Assembly (NCBI GenBank): GCA_029747015.1
Contig: JAKOGI010001966.1
Location: 51,001-115,000, forward strand
Source: Carnegiea gigantea
Taxonomy: Eukaryota; Streptophyta; Magnoliopsida; Caryophyllales; Cactaceae
Direction of reading: 5' to 3'
Length of the DNA stretch: 64,000 bases
Shown in pieces: positions 12,351-23,947 of this stretch. Below the pieces are notes generated by a model. It was given only the letters and a program-made list of their open reading frames with translations. It ran no database searches and was not told where the DNA came from. The translations under genes and the position numbers were made by a program. Within the stretch, counting starts at the first letter, position 1, and every line of letters starts with the position of its first letter.

Positions 12351-14105
12351 AAAAAAAAACTTCTGGGTATTTGATTTGATAAAAAGGTAAATGATTTTCT
12401 TTGATCTCTCCTAATTGGCAAGCTTTTTCTATTTTTATTTATAATAGTTTGGATAATCTTGTTGAATTATGCAAGTTGTCTATCTTAGGGTGTTTAAAAC
12501 ATGTAATTAACTAGGAGGTCTCTTTCGCCATTAGCACATTGTGTTTTCATGTTTGTTCTTAAAATCTTTGGCTTTAAGATGCATTATTGTTTTCTTATGG
12601 GTTGGTTTTTGGGATTGGAGGACATAAAAAGCAATGAGATGACCTTTAGAGCATAACTTCAGTGTAAGCCTTTGAGCTTTAAGCCTAGACTTGTCTCTTA
12701 TCATGAAGTTTTGGAGGGAGGTGGGTTAGAGATTGAAGTTTTATGTCATAGTTGTAGATAGTTTCTTTTCCAAAATTTCAGTTGGTATATTTTCGATCAC
12801 ACGAGTAGCTTGGGCCTTGGAGGGTAATTGCTTGAAGTCTATTGCTTATTTTGATTCAAGATTGCATGCTATTGACATGCGTTTGGGTTTAATCATACGT
12901 CTGTGGAGTCTAACACTTTAATATGATCTATAATTTGTACTACTCATTTACACACTTTGGTGCTTTTTTATGATTGTTTTTAGGTTATACTAGTACATGC
13001 CTAAACCTATGTGGCAAATGATTTTAGGAGGAAGGGAAAAAAAAACCTCGTTAACAATATGTGTTATTGGACTGGCTTCATTTTTCTATGTTTTTATAGA
13101 AAGACCATTGAATGTTATTTGATAGGTAGTTACATCTTAGCAATAGCAAAAGGGATAAAGAGAAATCCAATGCTAGCCATCAGGTTTATGCAGATGGATG
13201 GGGTAGGCATGTATGAGAACAATCTTTAAGTGAAGGTATCTATGCTTTTATCAACAACTCGATTGCTTTTACATGTGTTATTATATGAGTTTAACCAAGT
13301 TTTCTATTTCACTGAGGTATCAACAATGAACCATATGAAATTCACTTGATCATGTGCTTCCTTTAAGTATTTCTTTTGAAATCATTAACATCTTTTGTGT
13401 CTATGAAAAAACTAAAAATGTCTCTATTCAAATATGACAAAAAAATAAAATTTTGACTGTTTTTTACGAAAATTTGGGCCAATTTAGATGGAAAATGACA
13501 CACTGTGATGGAATTTGTGACAGAATTTATGGCCGTCAAAAAATCGCCGGTTGAAATTGACTTTTGACTGACCTAAAAAAATTAGTGATGGGCTGATTTT
13601 GACGGTCTGACAACTAGTCATAATTTGTGAGAAAACATATTTTGATGAACTGAAAGTCTATCACCGTACTTGTCAAAATTCTCACTCTTCCGTCAAAATA
13701 TCCGTCAAAATTTTTGATGGGTCAACTTTCCGTTAGAACAATCTGTCGAAATTTGATTACAGTTTTATAGACATGTATCCTCAACGTGGGTGTGTTATCA
13801 TATGAGAATGAGTATGTTGATATCTTGTACATTCATCTTCAAGTAAATCAGATTGTCATTGCTGACTATTCCAATGGGCCAAAAGGATAAACCTACAGTT
13901 TTCATTTATGTACGTCCACTATCTTCACCTCCTCTGTTTGTTCGTATATGCAGTAACAAATCTATATAACATATATTTCTCTTACACTACTTATGCTAAA
14001 TGCAAGAGGATGCCAACCCAAAATAATGTGTCAAGATTGCCAACATATTTTGTAAGGCAGAGAAACCTCCTATAAGCCCACCAAAACTTTGGAGGCTTTG
14101 ATTTG
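12351..14105. other. Non-coding stretch, possibly CACTA-like subterminal DNA at 13490-13760
   Basis: No gene is recognisable; the longest open frames are about 60-70 codons without motifs. Between about 13490 and 13760 the pentamer-like motif CCGTCAAA / TGACGG and close variants occur several times in both orientations, as in the subterminal regions of En/Spm-type (CACTA) transposons. I do not see a CACTA terminus. Confidence 0.3.
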
Positions 14106-15352
14106 TGATAGTCCTTAAAGTACACTCTATTTTGAGGTTATTTTGTACCATTTTTAGAAAAAATTATGTGTTTTATGCTATATTATGCGCTCCTTTTTCT
14201 GTTTTACGCTTTGGTATGGTTCTTTTCTATATTTTGTAGGTTTTTGGATTATTTTACCCCAAATTTGACCCCTAAATGAGTTTAGCTTGACCTCCCACAG
14301 ACACCCCCAAGTCACTATTCTCATGGAAGGAAGAAAGAATGGAAGAATGTTGAGACAGAGTTCACCACGGACGGTCCGTGGTGAAGGCCACGGTCCGTGG
14401 TAAGTCCATAACTACAAGTCTCTTCATTTTCGTTCATCATGTGGCTGAGATTAATCGAGTTCTTCTTTAAATAGAGTCATTTTATAGCAGATTTGAGAGA
14501 GAGATAGAAAAAGAGAACTCCTATTCTCTAATCTTTTCCATTTTCGTAAGTTTAGTTTTAGATTTCTTAGTTAGTTTTGAGTTTAAGAGTAAAAATTGCG
14601 AAAAAGTGCTTGCTGCTTTAGAGTCATTGCAAAGTTGGGAAACCCTTGGAGGATCTCCTATTATACTAGGTTTTCTTCTCTCAAACTTTGTTTTAGTTGT
14701 TGGTATTTTGAATATGAGTGAGTAGTTTCTCAATCTAGGGATTGTTAGCTAAGTGTTGATGTTGAAATCTCTAATTTTTATTTAGTTGCGCTGGTTCTTA
14801 ATTGGAATTGGTTGAATTCTATCTTGTGTGTAGGATTGTTGTGAGTGAATTTTGGTCAAATTTGCTTGTTACTCCTAAATAGTTAAGTGAAGGACTAAAA
14901 GATGAAACTTATTGTTTGACCGACAAGATAGGACTTGACTTAGTAATACCTGAGAAAGATTTGCTTGTTAAGAGGAACTTTAGCTAACAAAAATCCATAA
15001 CTTAGACAAAACAAGGACATTTGAAAGAATGACAATTGGTTAGTTTAAGTAATTCAGTTTATTCAAAAAAAAAAAGATTGAATTCTAAATACGATTGCAC
15101 CCCTTTCAATCTCCCAATATGGATTAAGTGCATGTTATATTCCACTGATCCACATATTTACTAGGTAAGACAAATCCTTAGATGTCTTAAATTGATTGAA
15201 TTTTCCAATCAGATTATACCGTGATTTAAACAACCAATTGAAATTTGCTTGCTTAGCACTTTGATAGGATAGAACTCAATAGACTACAACTGGTCTCTGT
15301 GGGAACGTATCTTTTCTAAACTGCAACACCCATGCGCTTGCGAGCAAGGTCA
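14106..15352 (+). repeat. 5' LTR of the Athila-derived element
   Basis: It starts TGATAGTCCTTAAAG and ends GCAAGGTCA, immediately before the primer site. It aligns along its length with 20832-22086, with many single-base differences and small indels, so the insertion is not recent. It contains a near-perfect palindrome at 14361-14385. Confidence 0.8.
14361..14400. promoter_or_regulatory. Two adjacent palindromes in the LTR
   Basis: Bases 14361-14372 and 14374-14385 are exact inverted repeats (12-base arms, TTCACCACGGAC / GTCCGTGGTGAA, with one base between). Bases 14388-14400 form a second, CCACGG-T-CCGTGG. The copies in the 3' LTR (about 21086-21126) are eroded. The role is unknown: a hairpin in the transcript or a protein-binding dyad are both possible. 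Confidence 0.6.
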
Positions 15353-15358
15353 AGTTTT

Positions 15359-15376
15359 TGGCACTGTTGCCGGAGA
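15359..15376 (+). other. Primer binding site of the Athila-derived element
   Basis: TGGCACTGTTGCCGGAGA differs by three bases from the TGGCGCCGTTGCCGGGGA complement of tRNA-Asp that Athila elements use, and lies six bases inside the 5' LTR. Confidence 0.75.
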
Positions 15377-15490
15377 TATTGAGTTAGTTCTTAGAAATTG
15401 ACTAAGCATTTTTATCATTCTTTCTTTTTCTTTATATTTTTGATTTGTGTTGGTAGTTTTGTTGGTTATTTTGCAGGATTTCTCCCTTAT

Positions 15491-17000
15491 ATGCGATGTC
15501 CCTTTCCGTTTGAATTTGATCCACAAATCCAAAGAACTTTTTGATCTAGGAGGAAGAAATTAAGGGTAGAAGAGCAAAGGCTAAAGGCTCAATCAATTTC
15601 TTCATCGATGGTAGGAATAAGTGGTGACCAAAGAAGGACGCTTTGCGATTTTGTTACCCCAGGAGTCCAAGGTATTTCCCCGAGCATCACTCTTCTAACC
15701 ATGGAAGCAAACAATTTTGAGCTCAGACCAGCCCTTATATTAATAGTGTAACAATTCCAGTTCGGAGGCACTCGTTAGAAGATCCAAACTTACACCTCTC
15801 TATCTTTTTAGAGGTGTGTAACACGTTAAAGTTCAATGGAGTTTCTATCGATGCCATCCTCTTATGCATATTCCCCTTTTCACTTAGGGATAAGGCTGTG
15901 GCTTCACATGTTGCCTCCAAGATGCATCATGACATGCGACAAGCTTACAAAAGTTTTTCTTACCAAGTTCTTTCCTGTGAATAAGACAGCAACCATGCGG
16001 AATCAAATCACTACCTCCTCTCAAAGAAAAGATAAGATGCTTTATGAAGCCTGAGAGTGATTTAAGGACCTTTTACAATTATGCCATCACCATGGTCTTC
16101 AAAGGTGAATGATTGTGTAGACATTTTATAATAGAGTCACTCAGTCATTAAGATCTACTATTAATGCTCTATGAAGCCTGAGAGTGATTTATGGACCTTT
16201 TACAATTATGCCATCACCATGGTCTTCAAAGGTGGATGATCGTGAAGACATTTCATAATGGAGTCACTCAGTCATTAAGATCTACTATTGATGCGATAGC
16301 AGGATGTACTCTAATGAAGAAAACTAAAGATGAAGCATATAATCTTATAGAAGAGATATCTCTTAACCATTTCTAATGGTCGTCTGAGAAAACCTAACCT
16401 AATCAGGCTGGAAGTAAACTGCAATTAGATCCTATTTCTATGCTTTCTTCTAAAGTTGATGCTATGTCTCAAAAATTGAAGCGCTCGAATGTTAATTCTG
16501 TCAGTTCAAGCACCCCTTCCCCATCATGTGATATATATGGGTCAGTTGATCATTCGACTATACATTGTCAAATAGGTAGTCCTTTGGCCCAAGATGTAAG
16601 TTATCAAGTCAACTATGTGAACAACTATAACCCTAGACCAACCAATGATCCTTTCTCTAGCACATATAATCCTGGTTGGATGAATCACATTAATTTCTCT
16701 TATAGGTTCAATGCCCCCCTCATGTCTCAAATGAATTTTAGACCACCACCTGGATTTTAAATACCATTTTATCCTCAACAAGCACCTCAAAAATCTAACA
16801 CAGAGACTATGATGCAGAATATGCTTTTGGCGCAACAAAAGAAAGATGAGTATATTAAGCAATTAGCCTCTAAGGTTGATGTGCTTACTACTCATAATAA
16901 GATCTTAGAAGCTCAAATTACTCAACAGGCTACCTCTTCATCTACACCCCTGGGTAGACTGCCTAGAAAACCCGAGTCTAACCCCCGCTAGCAGTATAAC
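15491..17000 (+). pseudogene. Athila-type Gag, with a 127-bp internal duplication
   Basis: The first ATG after the primer site is at 15491. Conserved Gag blocks are VEANNFEL-like codons near 15700, LHLSIF/EVCNTLKFNGVSIDAI near 15790-15860, TCDKLTKVFLTKFFPVNKTA at about 15930-15990, RNQITTSSQR at about 16000, and DEAYNLIEEISLNHF at about 16330-16375. Further on, 16440-16860 has a spacer with a Cys-His zinc-knuckle-like piece (CDIYGSVDHSTIHC). A tandem duplication (16044-16170 and 16171-16297) repeats the block encoding LRTFYNYAITMVFKG-like sequence; 127 is not a multiple of three. Several stops confirm a pseudogene. Confidence 0.8.
16044..16297 (+). repeat. 127-bp tandem duplication inside gag
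   Basis: ATGAAGCCTGAGAGTGATTT begins at 16044 and again at 16171, and the two copies run in parallel through AGTCATTAAGATCTACTATT. They differ at about seven positions, so the duplication is old. It shifts the reading frame by one base. Confidence 0.85.
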
Positions 17001-17149
17001 TATGTTACCTTGAAAGAAGGACTAGAGGATTCTGAGGATATGAGACTTGGGGAGCGTAGAGAGGCGAGCATGGTTGAGAGTAAAGAGAAAATGATGAAGG
17101 TGAGCCCATAAATTTTAGAGAAAAAGGTAGTCTCGAGTTCCCCAAAGTC

Positions 17150-17560
17150 TTTGCCCCTAAGTTTCCTAACCCAGGTAGCTTTTATATCCCCTGTGCAATA
17201 GGAAAAGTGAAGATTGATAGATCCCTATGTAACCTTAGTGCAAGTGTCAGTTTGATACCCCACTTTATGTTCCATAAGCTTCATTTGGGTACCATTGCAA
17301 CCAGCACCCTTTTCACTCTAACTAGCGGATGGTTCTGAACACGACCATTGGGTTCGTTAAAGGATGTGCCCATAAAAATGAGAGATTTAGGGGTGCTTGA
17401 AGGTTTTATCATTGCTGATGTGAGTGAGACAGACGATGCCTAAATTATTCTTGGGAGACCCTTTTTGGCAGCTTCAGGTTGTACAATTGGTGTAAAAGGG
17501 GGGCAGATAACATTTGACGTGAGGAGTGTTATGCTGCATTTTGTTTTGTGGAAGATAAAA
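17150..17560 (+). pseudogene. Aspartic protease of the Athila-derived element
   Basis: Codons read FYIPCAIGKVKIDRSLCNLSASV (about 17180-17255), where Athila proteases have the DLGAS/SLCDLGAS active site; the catalytic Asp is now Asn (SLCNLSAS). The second conserved block IILGRPFLAASGCTIGVKGG, at about 17440-17505, is well preserved. The protease would have processed Gag. With its catalytic residue changed it would not be active. Confidence 0.75.
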
Positions 17561-18160
17561 TTGTTTCCCTCAATTCTTTCATACCTGATACAGTTCCCCT
17601 TTCTCCTGAAACTGAGATGGAGAATAGTTGGAGTTGTTTGGACCCTTTTCATTTTAATTGGGTTTCAACTGAGGATCGCGACCAGGGGTTTGTTAAGGTA
17701 GACTTTGCTGTTTCTACCTCACCTAGCATATCCAAGGTTGAGACCTATGCTTTAATGAGTTTTCCATGAGTGACTGCTACAGGTTCGCTTAATTAGTTCT
17801 TTCTTTACCTCCTATAGAAGGAGTTGATTTGGATTTTGATCTTGGGATTGAGTATAAAGATAGTGGCCCGTCTAATGAAACTCGATATCAATTTGTTTTT
17901 TATGTTGATTGTACGCTTTAGCTCAATTTGATGATGAAAAAGGACCACTGACCTGAGTATTTGGGGTGGTACGTTCAGCTCAAAGACTTTAATTGTGTTG
18001 TTCACGATAAAAATGAAACATATGTTGTGGAGAAGTCTAATGCCCACACTCTCATTGAACCTGAACCGGAATAGAAGAAAGGTCGAGTTCCCAACCTTAA
18101 ACGAGCGGTTCTTGGGAGGCAACCCAAGTGTTTGTTTTTCTTTCCCCTTTTTATGTTTTT
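17561..18160 (+). pseudogene. C-terminal tail of the Athila Gag-protease ORF, in place of pol
   Basis: After the protease, codons read IPDTVPLSPETEMENSWSCLD, then DFNCVVHDKNETYVVEKSNA (about 17990-18050), and LGRQPKCLFFF near 18110-18150. No reverse transcriptase, RNase H or integrase motif is seen here. The tail is broken by stops at about 17767-17800 and 17920-17960. It looks like a Gag-PR ORF that ends without pol, or the scar of a deletion that removed pol. Confidence 0.5.
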
Positions 18161-18860
18161 TTTAAATTGTATTTTGTGCTTTTGCTATTTAGAACCTCAC
18201 TAGAAAATCAATAAAACTATAAAAAAGGCAATAAAAATAGTAAAGAAGAAGAAAGCCAGTAATAAGAGGTTTTTGAGAACCTCCACAGACACCTCATGGC
18301 GCCCACCCATGGTCCATGAAGGATCTAAAAAATAATAATAAATAAATAAGTGAAAATGAAGGAAAAAGACAAGGATCGAAGTTGACCACAGATGGTTGGT
18401 GGCCACCACCAAGGCCAGTAGTGAGCCTTATGTCTGCAGCGAAGGGATTTCAAGGCCTTTTAACCCCAAATTTCTTCATCTTCTTCCTCAAAACTCGAAC
18501 CTCTCTCTCCCTAAACACTCCCTTCTCTCTCTAAAACCTCCATAACCACTTCACTTCAAACCTTCAATTCTTCACCAAATTCCATCAAATTTCTTCCCTT
18601 TTCACTTACTTTCTTCATTTTAACCCCAAATCTCATTTATTTTTCATTTTCAAGCCTTCTTTTCTCCTATTTTTCCCATCGCTATACCCATAACTTTCAA
18701 AACTCTCTTTTTCACTTTTTACACTTTCGACTTCCATTTTTCTTCCATATTTCTTCACCACTTCTTTCCCTTTTCTCAAATTTTTCATTTTCTAGCATTT
18801 TTCTACTCATTTTCTTTTAGTTTATTTTTCAAGCTTTTTACCCATCCATATTACACCATC
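18161..18860 (+). other. Spacer upstream of the Athila ORF1 domain
   Basis: This stretch is non-coding. It contains short motifs (CCTCCACAGACACC, CCATGGTCCATGAAGG, GTTGGTGGCCACCACC at about 18280-18410) that echo the palindromic part of the LTR, followed by a pyrimidine-rich run at 18460-18860 like a leader before the next ORF. Confidence 0.4.
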
Positions 18861-20140
18861 ATGACACCAAAGAGGAAGGCAAGAACAACGTAAGAAGCTA
18901 GGACTTCAAGTCAAGCCCCATAAAGAGCACCCCGAAACTCCCGAACATCCGTCACCGCGAGAAACCAAGGTAACCTTCCACTGTCTCTTGGTTTAACTAA
19001 TTCTGAACATATTGCTAGATATAATGCTTTGACTATAAACTAATAGTAGCTACTCGATATTATGATGAGGATGTATTGAATCGTTTGGGATTATTGGATG
19101 ATATTTGTTGGTTGTTTGCTCAGGGTGGAATGGGACAATTTTTAATAACTAGGGACTACACCTATCGGAAGCTCACCCTTAAATTTTTAAGCACATTGGA
19201 TGTTGAGGTCACAAGTGGCCCTCAATGTCAAGAGGGCTACATTTTATTTTATCTTAATAGGAAGTTCTATGAACTTAATTTGAGTGCCTTTAATAGCATA
19301 TTTGGTTTTTCATCAAGTATGGATCTCCTATACCGCCATGTCCCTAAGGAATTCAATCCGAATGCTTTTTGATATGAAATTTTCGAGGACTATCGGTATG
19401 ACACCAGTAATTCCAAAGGTACGATTATTCGAAACCCCATTCGTGTGGCACCATGCTTGTTAGCTTGTGGTTTGTTTGCCATGGAGGATAGTTTAAATAT
19501 GCCTCACTCGTATGAATTATATTTTTTGTATAGCATACTTGAAGGAGACCGAATTGACCCTGGGTCATTCTTGGTCAATCAGTTGTATAGTGCAGCCACT
19601 AATTCGACACATAGGATTGTCATCAGGGACCTCATTACCCCTATTGATACGTTACTTGGTGTTTATCCAAACCCTGATGATAGAGTCACAAGTTCGGAGT
19701 AGTTGAACTTAGCTGCTTTTGAACAAATGAAATTTTGTAGGGTAAATGGTAGGCGTATCTGTTGGATTTATCCTAGGAACCAACTTATGCCTCTCCCAAA
19801 TGTTGATCGCACCTCTCTCATAAATCAGGTCAATCTCTACTTTGTACCCGGTGATGAAGAGTTAGCGTAACCCGCCGCGCCTCCTCCACCTCCTCACCTT
19901 AGGGCTTCTATTTCATCACAACCATCCTCCTTTCATGATTATCTTGACTTGCATGCTACCCGTCGGTTAATGTAAGAGGAGCAAGCTTCTTTACAAGCTC
20001 ATGTAGAAACTGAGTACGCCTCACTTTGGGACTTTGTTCAGGAGCGGCATGATGAGTTCCATGGGATGATTGCCTCCTAGAACCAATGTTTCCAAGACTT
20101 TAGGGTCTGCTTCGAGACTTGGCATGACTGACACATTTCT
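18861..20140 (+). pseudogene. Athila ORF1-family protein
   Basis: An ATG at 18861 opens MTPKRKARTT. The best preserved part (19076-19705) reads RLGLLDDICWLFAQGGMG, YTYRKLTLKFLSTLDVEV, YELNLSAFNSIFGF, then VAPCLLACGLFAMEDS and YELYFLYSILEGDRIDPGSF: the ATHILA ORF-1 domain, which lies between pol and the 3' LTR in Athila elements and is sometimes called env-like. A proline-rich linker follows at about 19870-19900, then a helical C-terminal part (LQAHVETEYASLWDFVQERH). Stops occur near 18890, 18925, 19040, 19371, 19700 and 19868. Its molecular role is not established. Confidence 0.75.
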
Positions 20141-20831
20141 CACCCCCCTCTTCCTTCTCCTCCATCCTTCCCCCTCCCTTTTAATGTCTTCTGTTTTTTA
20201 TATGCTTGCATTGAGGACAATGCTTTATCCAAACATGAGAGAGTTTTTGTAGTTGTCATGTGTTTGTGGTCGTATATATGTGTGCTGTGGATGTGTGAAA
20301 GTTTGCATTTCTAGGTCATGCATTTAGGTTTAGTTTGTATTTTTTTGATCATTTAGTTTTCTTAGGTTTCTTTCTTCATTTTACTTTTGTTTGGACATTT
20401 TTTAGTCTTTAGTTGCATTTTGGGCTTAGTAAAAAAATAAAATAAAAAAAAAGCTAAAAAAAACAAGAACAACCAAAAAACAAAAAAAAAAAAAAAAAGA
20501 AAGCAAAACCCAAAAAAGAAAAAATGAGCCTATAAATCCTTCGATAATGAGTTTTTAGACTAAGTGGCTTTCTTTTACCTATGTTGACCCTTTTTATTAG
20601 GCCCATTTATGAATAAAATGCTTGTTTATGAGTTTTTAAACTATGCTTCATGTTTTGACCATCAAGTTAGACATGAATTGATTGCTTAATGATTCTTAGC
20701 ATGAGCATTTGATTGCTTAATTGATTTAGCTGTTGATGTTGCTGCTGATGTCTGCCTAAGAAGGTTATTGCTTTTAGCCTTACTTTCACAGTTGTTTGGG
20801 GATAAGCAATGGTTTAAGTATAGATGAGTTT
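20141..20831 (+). other. 3' non-coding part of the Athila-derived element, with A-rich tract
   Basis: There is no coding signal. An A-rich run occupies about 20430-20525. The G-rich TTTGGGGATAAG at about 20796 is the nearest candidate for a polypurine tract but is about 30 bases from the LTR. Confidence 0.5.
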
Positions 20832-22086
20832 TACAAATCCTTAAAGTACACTCTATTTTGAGGTTATTTTGTACCATTTTTAGGAAAAATTATGTGCTTT
20901 ATGCTATATTATGCACTCCTTTTTCTGTTTTACGCTCGGGTATGGTTCTTTTCTGTATTTTCCAGATTTTTGAACTATTTTATCCCAAATTTGACCCTAA
21001 ATGAGTGTAGTTTGACCTCCCATGGACACTCTCAAGTCATTATGCCTGTGTACGGAAGAAAAAACAGAAGAATGTTGAGACATAGCTCACGACAGATGGT
21101 TCGTGGTGAAGGCCACGATCCATGATAAGTCCTTAACTGCAAGTCTCTTCATTTTCCTTCATCATGTTGTTGAAGTTGATCGAGTTCTTGTTTAAATAGA
21201 GTCATTTCGCAGCAGATTTGAGAGAGAGACAGCAAAAGAGAACTCTGATTCTCTAATCTTTTCCATTCTTTTCCATTTTCTTTAGTTCAGTTTTAGATTT
21301 CTTACTTAGTTTTGTGTTTAAAAGTGAAAGTTGTGAAAAAGTGCTTGCCGTTTTGGAGGCCTTGCAAAGTTAGGAAACCCTTGGAGTATCTCCAATTACG
21401 CTAAGTTTTCTTCTCTCAAACTTTGTTTAGTTGTTGTTATTTTAAATATGTGTAAGTAGTTTTTTCAATCTAGGGACTATTAGCCAGGTATTGATGTTAG
21501 AATCTCTAATTTTTATTTCATTACGCTTGTTATTGATTGTAATTGGTTAAATTCTATCTTAAGTGTGAGATTATTGTGAGCAAATTTTGATCAAATTTAC
21601 TTGCTACTCCTAAATAGTTAAGTGAAGGATTGAAAGGTGAAACTTACTATTTGACCAACAAGATAGGACTTAACTTAGCATTACTTGAGAAAGATTCGCT
21701 TGTTAAGAGGAATTTTAGCCATCAAAAATCCATAGCTTAGACAAAACAATGACATTTGAAAGAATGACAATTGATTAGTTTAGGCAATTCAGTTTATTTC
21801 AAAAGAAATGATTGCATTCTAAATATGATTGCACCCCTTTCAATCTCCCAATATAGATCAAGAGCAAGTTATATTCCACTTATCCACATCTTAACTTGGC
21901 AAAATAAATCCCTAGATGTCTTAAATTAATTGAATTTTCCAATTAGATTATAGTGTTATTCAAACACCCAATTGAAATTTGCTTGCTTAGAACTTTTATA
22001 TGCAAAACTCAATAGACTACAATTGGTCTCTATGGGAACGATATCGTTTCTAAACCACAACACCCGTGTGCTTGCGGGCAAGGTCA
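20832..22086 (+). repeat. 3' LTR of the Athila-derived element
   Basis: It pairs with 14106-15352, from TCCTTAAAGTACACTC to GCAAGGTCA. The first bases (TACAAA) have lost the TGATAG start seen in the 5' copy. The lower similarity in the palindrome region shows how far the two copies have drifted. Confidence 0.75.
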
Positions 22087-22745
22087 GTTACGCTCTGACT
22101 TTTAAAATGTTAAGAAGAACAACCTCTTTAGTGGTTTTAAAGACAAATTTCAAGTCTGAATTAAATAAGACAAGAAATATAGACAAATTTAATTTATATT
22201 AATTTCAGAAAGTATGAGTACAATCTCTGTTTATTTCTTACAAGTAAATAAATGAAGGCTCGTTGATTCAATCTCCAATTTATTTTTAAAAGAGGGCCGA
22301 TAGGCTTGAATCTCAAGTAGGTTGACCAATTTGACTTCTTTTGAATGAAATTGAATGAATTTGATCTTAAGAGAGAGTCTAAGAGGCTTGATCTCGATCA
22401 CGACGAGCTTTCTTTTATCTTCGGAAGTAGACGACATGTGCTTTGAATGTGGTTGTTGTCTTCTTCTATAGAAATCAACTATTTGAGTTTTCAGAATGCC
22501 ATCAAAATAAATGAATTATTTTGGCCCCTAAATAGGAGAGACTGGTGCTCTATTTATAGGGAAAGAATCTCCCTCCTCGTACTAAGGCTTGCGATTTATT
22601 CACTTTCTTGGGCTATTGATTGGATCATCGCTTGTTAGTCCATTTGACCGACGATTTAATAGTCCATTTGACCATTGACTTGGTAGTCATTTGGCTTGTG
22701 AGTTGAAAGTCAATTTTGCCCAACTTATTTAAATTAATTAGGACT
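22087..22745 (-). repeat. Truncated LTR, inverted relative of the solo LTR at 40404-41122
   Basis: Its reverse complement aligns with the plus-strand LTR at about 40461-41060. Both have repeated GACTACCAA / GACTATTAAATCG phrases, a TATAAATAGAGCA promoter box (here the minus strand of about 22545-22560), and TTGATCTTGAGATCAAG-like stretches. About 60 bp of the LTR start are missing at the 22745 side, where another repeat abuts. Confidence 0.6.
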
Positions 22746-23105
22746 AGTAAAAATTCGAGTTCGAGTGAATTCGGGTCCAAAAAAATCGGACATTGAGACA
22801 AAAATTTCATACCCGAACCCTGTTCAGATTTTAAATTAGACACTTTGACTAGACCCGAACCCGGACTCGAATGTTCGATGTCCGGACTTGATTCTTCGGA
22901 TGTCCAAATTGGTGATATCATTTTTAGACATTATGACTGAAATTTTGTGTGACTGAACCCAATTTTTTAATGTTCGAACCCGGTTGTTCGAAATTATTTT
23001 TATAAAAGTTTATAGAGAATTTTGACCAAAATAATACATTAACCTAACTATCCAATTGTTCGAACCCAATGATCTGAATTTGTTCGAATCCGAAATGGTT
23101 CCAAA
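22746..23105. repeat. Dispersed repeat rich in TTCGAAC / CCGAACC, copy 1
   Basis: This block resembles 28226-28606 in order and phrasing (GGGTCCA..AAATCGGACAT, ATTTTGTGTGACTGAACCC, TTTTTTAATGTTCG, GAAATTATTTTTATAAAAG, AATTTTGACCAAAAT). It abuts a truncated Copia reverse transcriptase on one side and a truncated LTR on the other. Such self-similar GAACCCG-type sequences are common inside plant hAT-type non-autonomous elements; I see no clear terminal repeats here. Confidence 0.5.
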
Positions 23106-23530
23106 AATTGGACAACAATTCGAGCAAATGTCTCATTATAATCGAAGCCTTCAATATGCTCGTCTCCTCTAGTCATCGATCGAGCCTTATATTACTTGAT
23201 GCCACCATCAGACTTGTACTTGACCTAGAACACCCATTTGCAATTAATGAGTTTCTTTCCTAGTGGTAATGTCTCAACACTCCATGTGTTGTTTTCTTCA
23301 GGAGATTCAATTTTTTTGTCATGGCTTCTCTTCATTTTGGGTCCTACATTCCCTCATAAAAAAATCTAGGCTCCACATTTTAGAAATTACAGCCAAGTAA
23401 TTTTGATGTGCATTAGAAAATTTATTGCAAGTAACATAATGAGCTATGGAATAAGGTTTACCTAAGGAGGCCTTAGGAGATGAGAGTGTAGCCTTTAATG
23501 AAGAAGGGTCTTTGGTAGTAGCCAAATAGC
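23106..23530 (-). pseudogene. Linker and N-terminal reverse transcriptase of a Copia element, truncated
   Basis: The linker GKPYSIAHYVTCNKFSNAHQ (about 23400-23470) leads into NNTWSVETLPLGKKLINCKW and VKYKSDGGIK (about 23190-23300), then EGFDYNETFA, the start of Copia reverse transcriptase. The homology stops there, just where the dispersed repeat begins, so the rest of RT and all of RNase H are lost. At least two stops are present. Confidence 0.75.
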
Positions 23531-23947
23531 AAATATAGTCTTATAGGTGACTTAGGCTTTATGATCCTATTTTTCTCGCTTTGGAGCTGCTCACATATCG
23601 CTTCCCCTATCTTCAGTATCTCTAGGGTCCCGTGGCCCAATCGACGGCCTAGGTGAAATGTGAGACTAATTCCCAGTCTTTCGCACCTCACGAGCTGGGC
23701 TTTCGACCTCACGCCTTGGGTAGTTGCTTCCTACCTTGTTGCTGGGCTGGGTTGGCCCAGTCTCCCCAGTGTTCTACCAAGGCCCAGGTTCTATGCCCAG
23801 CTCATCTAAACTCCCTACGGGACTCGGCCCAAACTATCGTTGCCTCATGAAATCATCAAAATCTTCTTCAACAAATAAATTACTTTGTTGCCCAAAGTTG
23901 AATGTTGCACCACCCTTATAATCTTGTGACTTAGCAAAAGGGGAAAC
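23531..23947 (-). other. Spacer between integrase and reverse transcriptase of the Copia element
   Basis: This is a variable, proline- and serine-rich linker in Copia polyproteins and shows no conserved motif. Codons near 23840-23930 (GGATFNFGQQSNLFVEEDF) look like the expected acidic linker. The G/C-rich block 23620-23820 is unusual for its surroundings. Confidence 0.4.

Larger units (their letters stand above)
14106..22086 (+). mobile_element. Athila-derived LTR element lacking reverse transcriptase, RNase H and integrase
   Basis: Two direct LTRs of about 1.25 kb (14106-15352 and 20832-22086) enclose a 5.5-kb interior. The interior holds an Athila-type primer site, Gag, an aspartic protease, a roughly 200-codon tail and then the Athila ORF1-family domain. 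No reverse transcriptase, RNase H or integrase codons are seen between protease and ORF1, so it would depend on an autonomous Athila for copying. It carries several stops and frameshifts. I find no matching target duplication: ATTTG precedes it and GTTAC follows, so the ends may have rearranged or one edge may be slightly off. Confidence 0.75.

Noticed and set aside
14101..22091. Five-base target duplication of the Athila-derived element
   Set aside because: ATTTG and GTTAC do not match, and shifting the edges by a few bases does not help.
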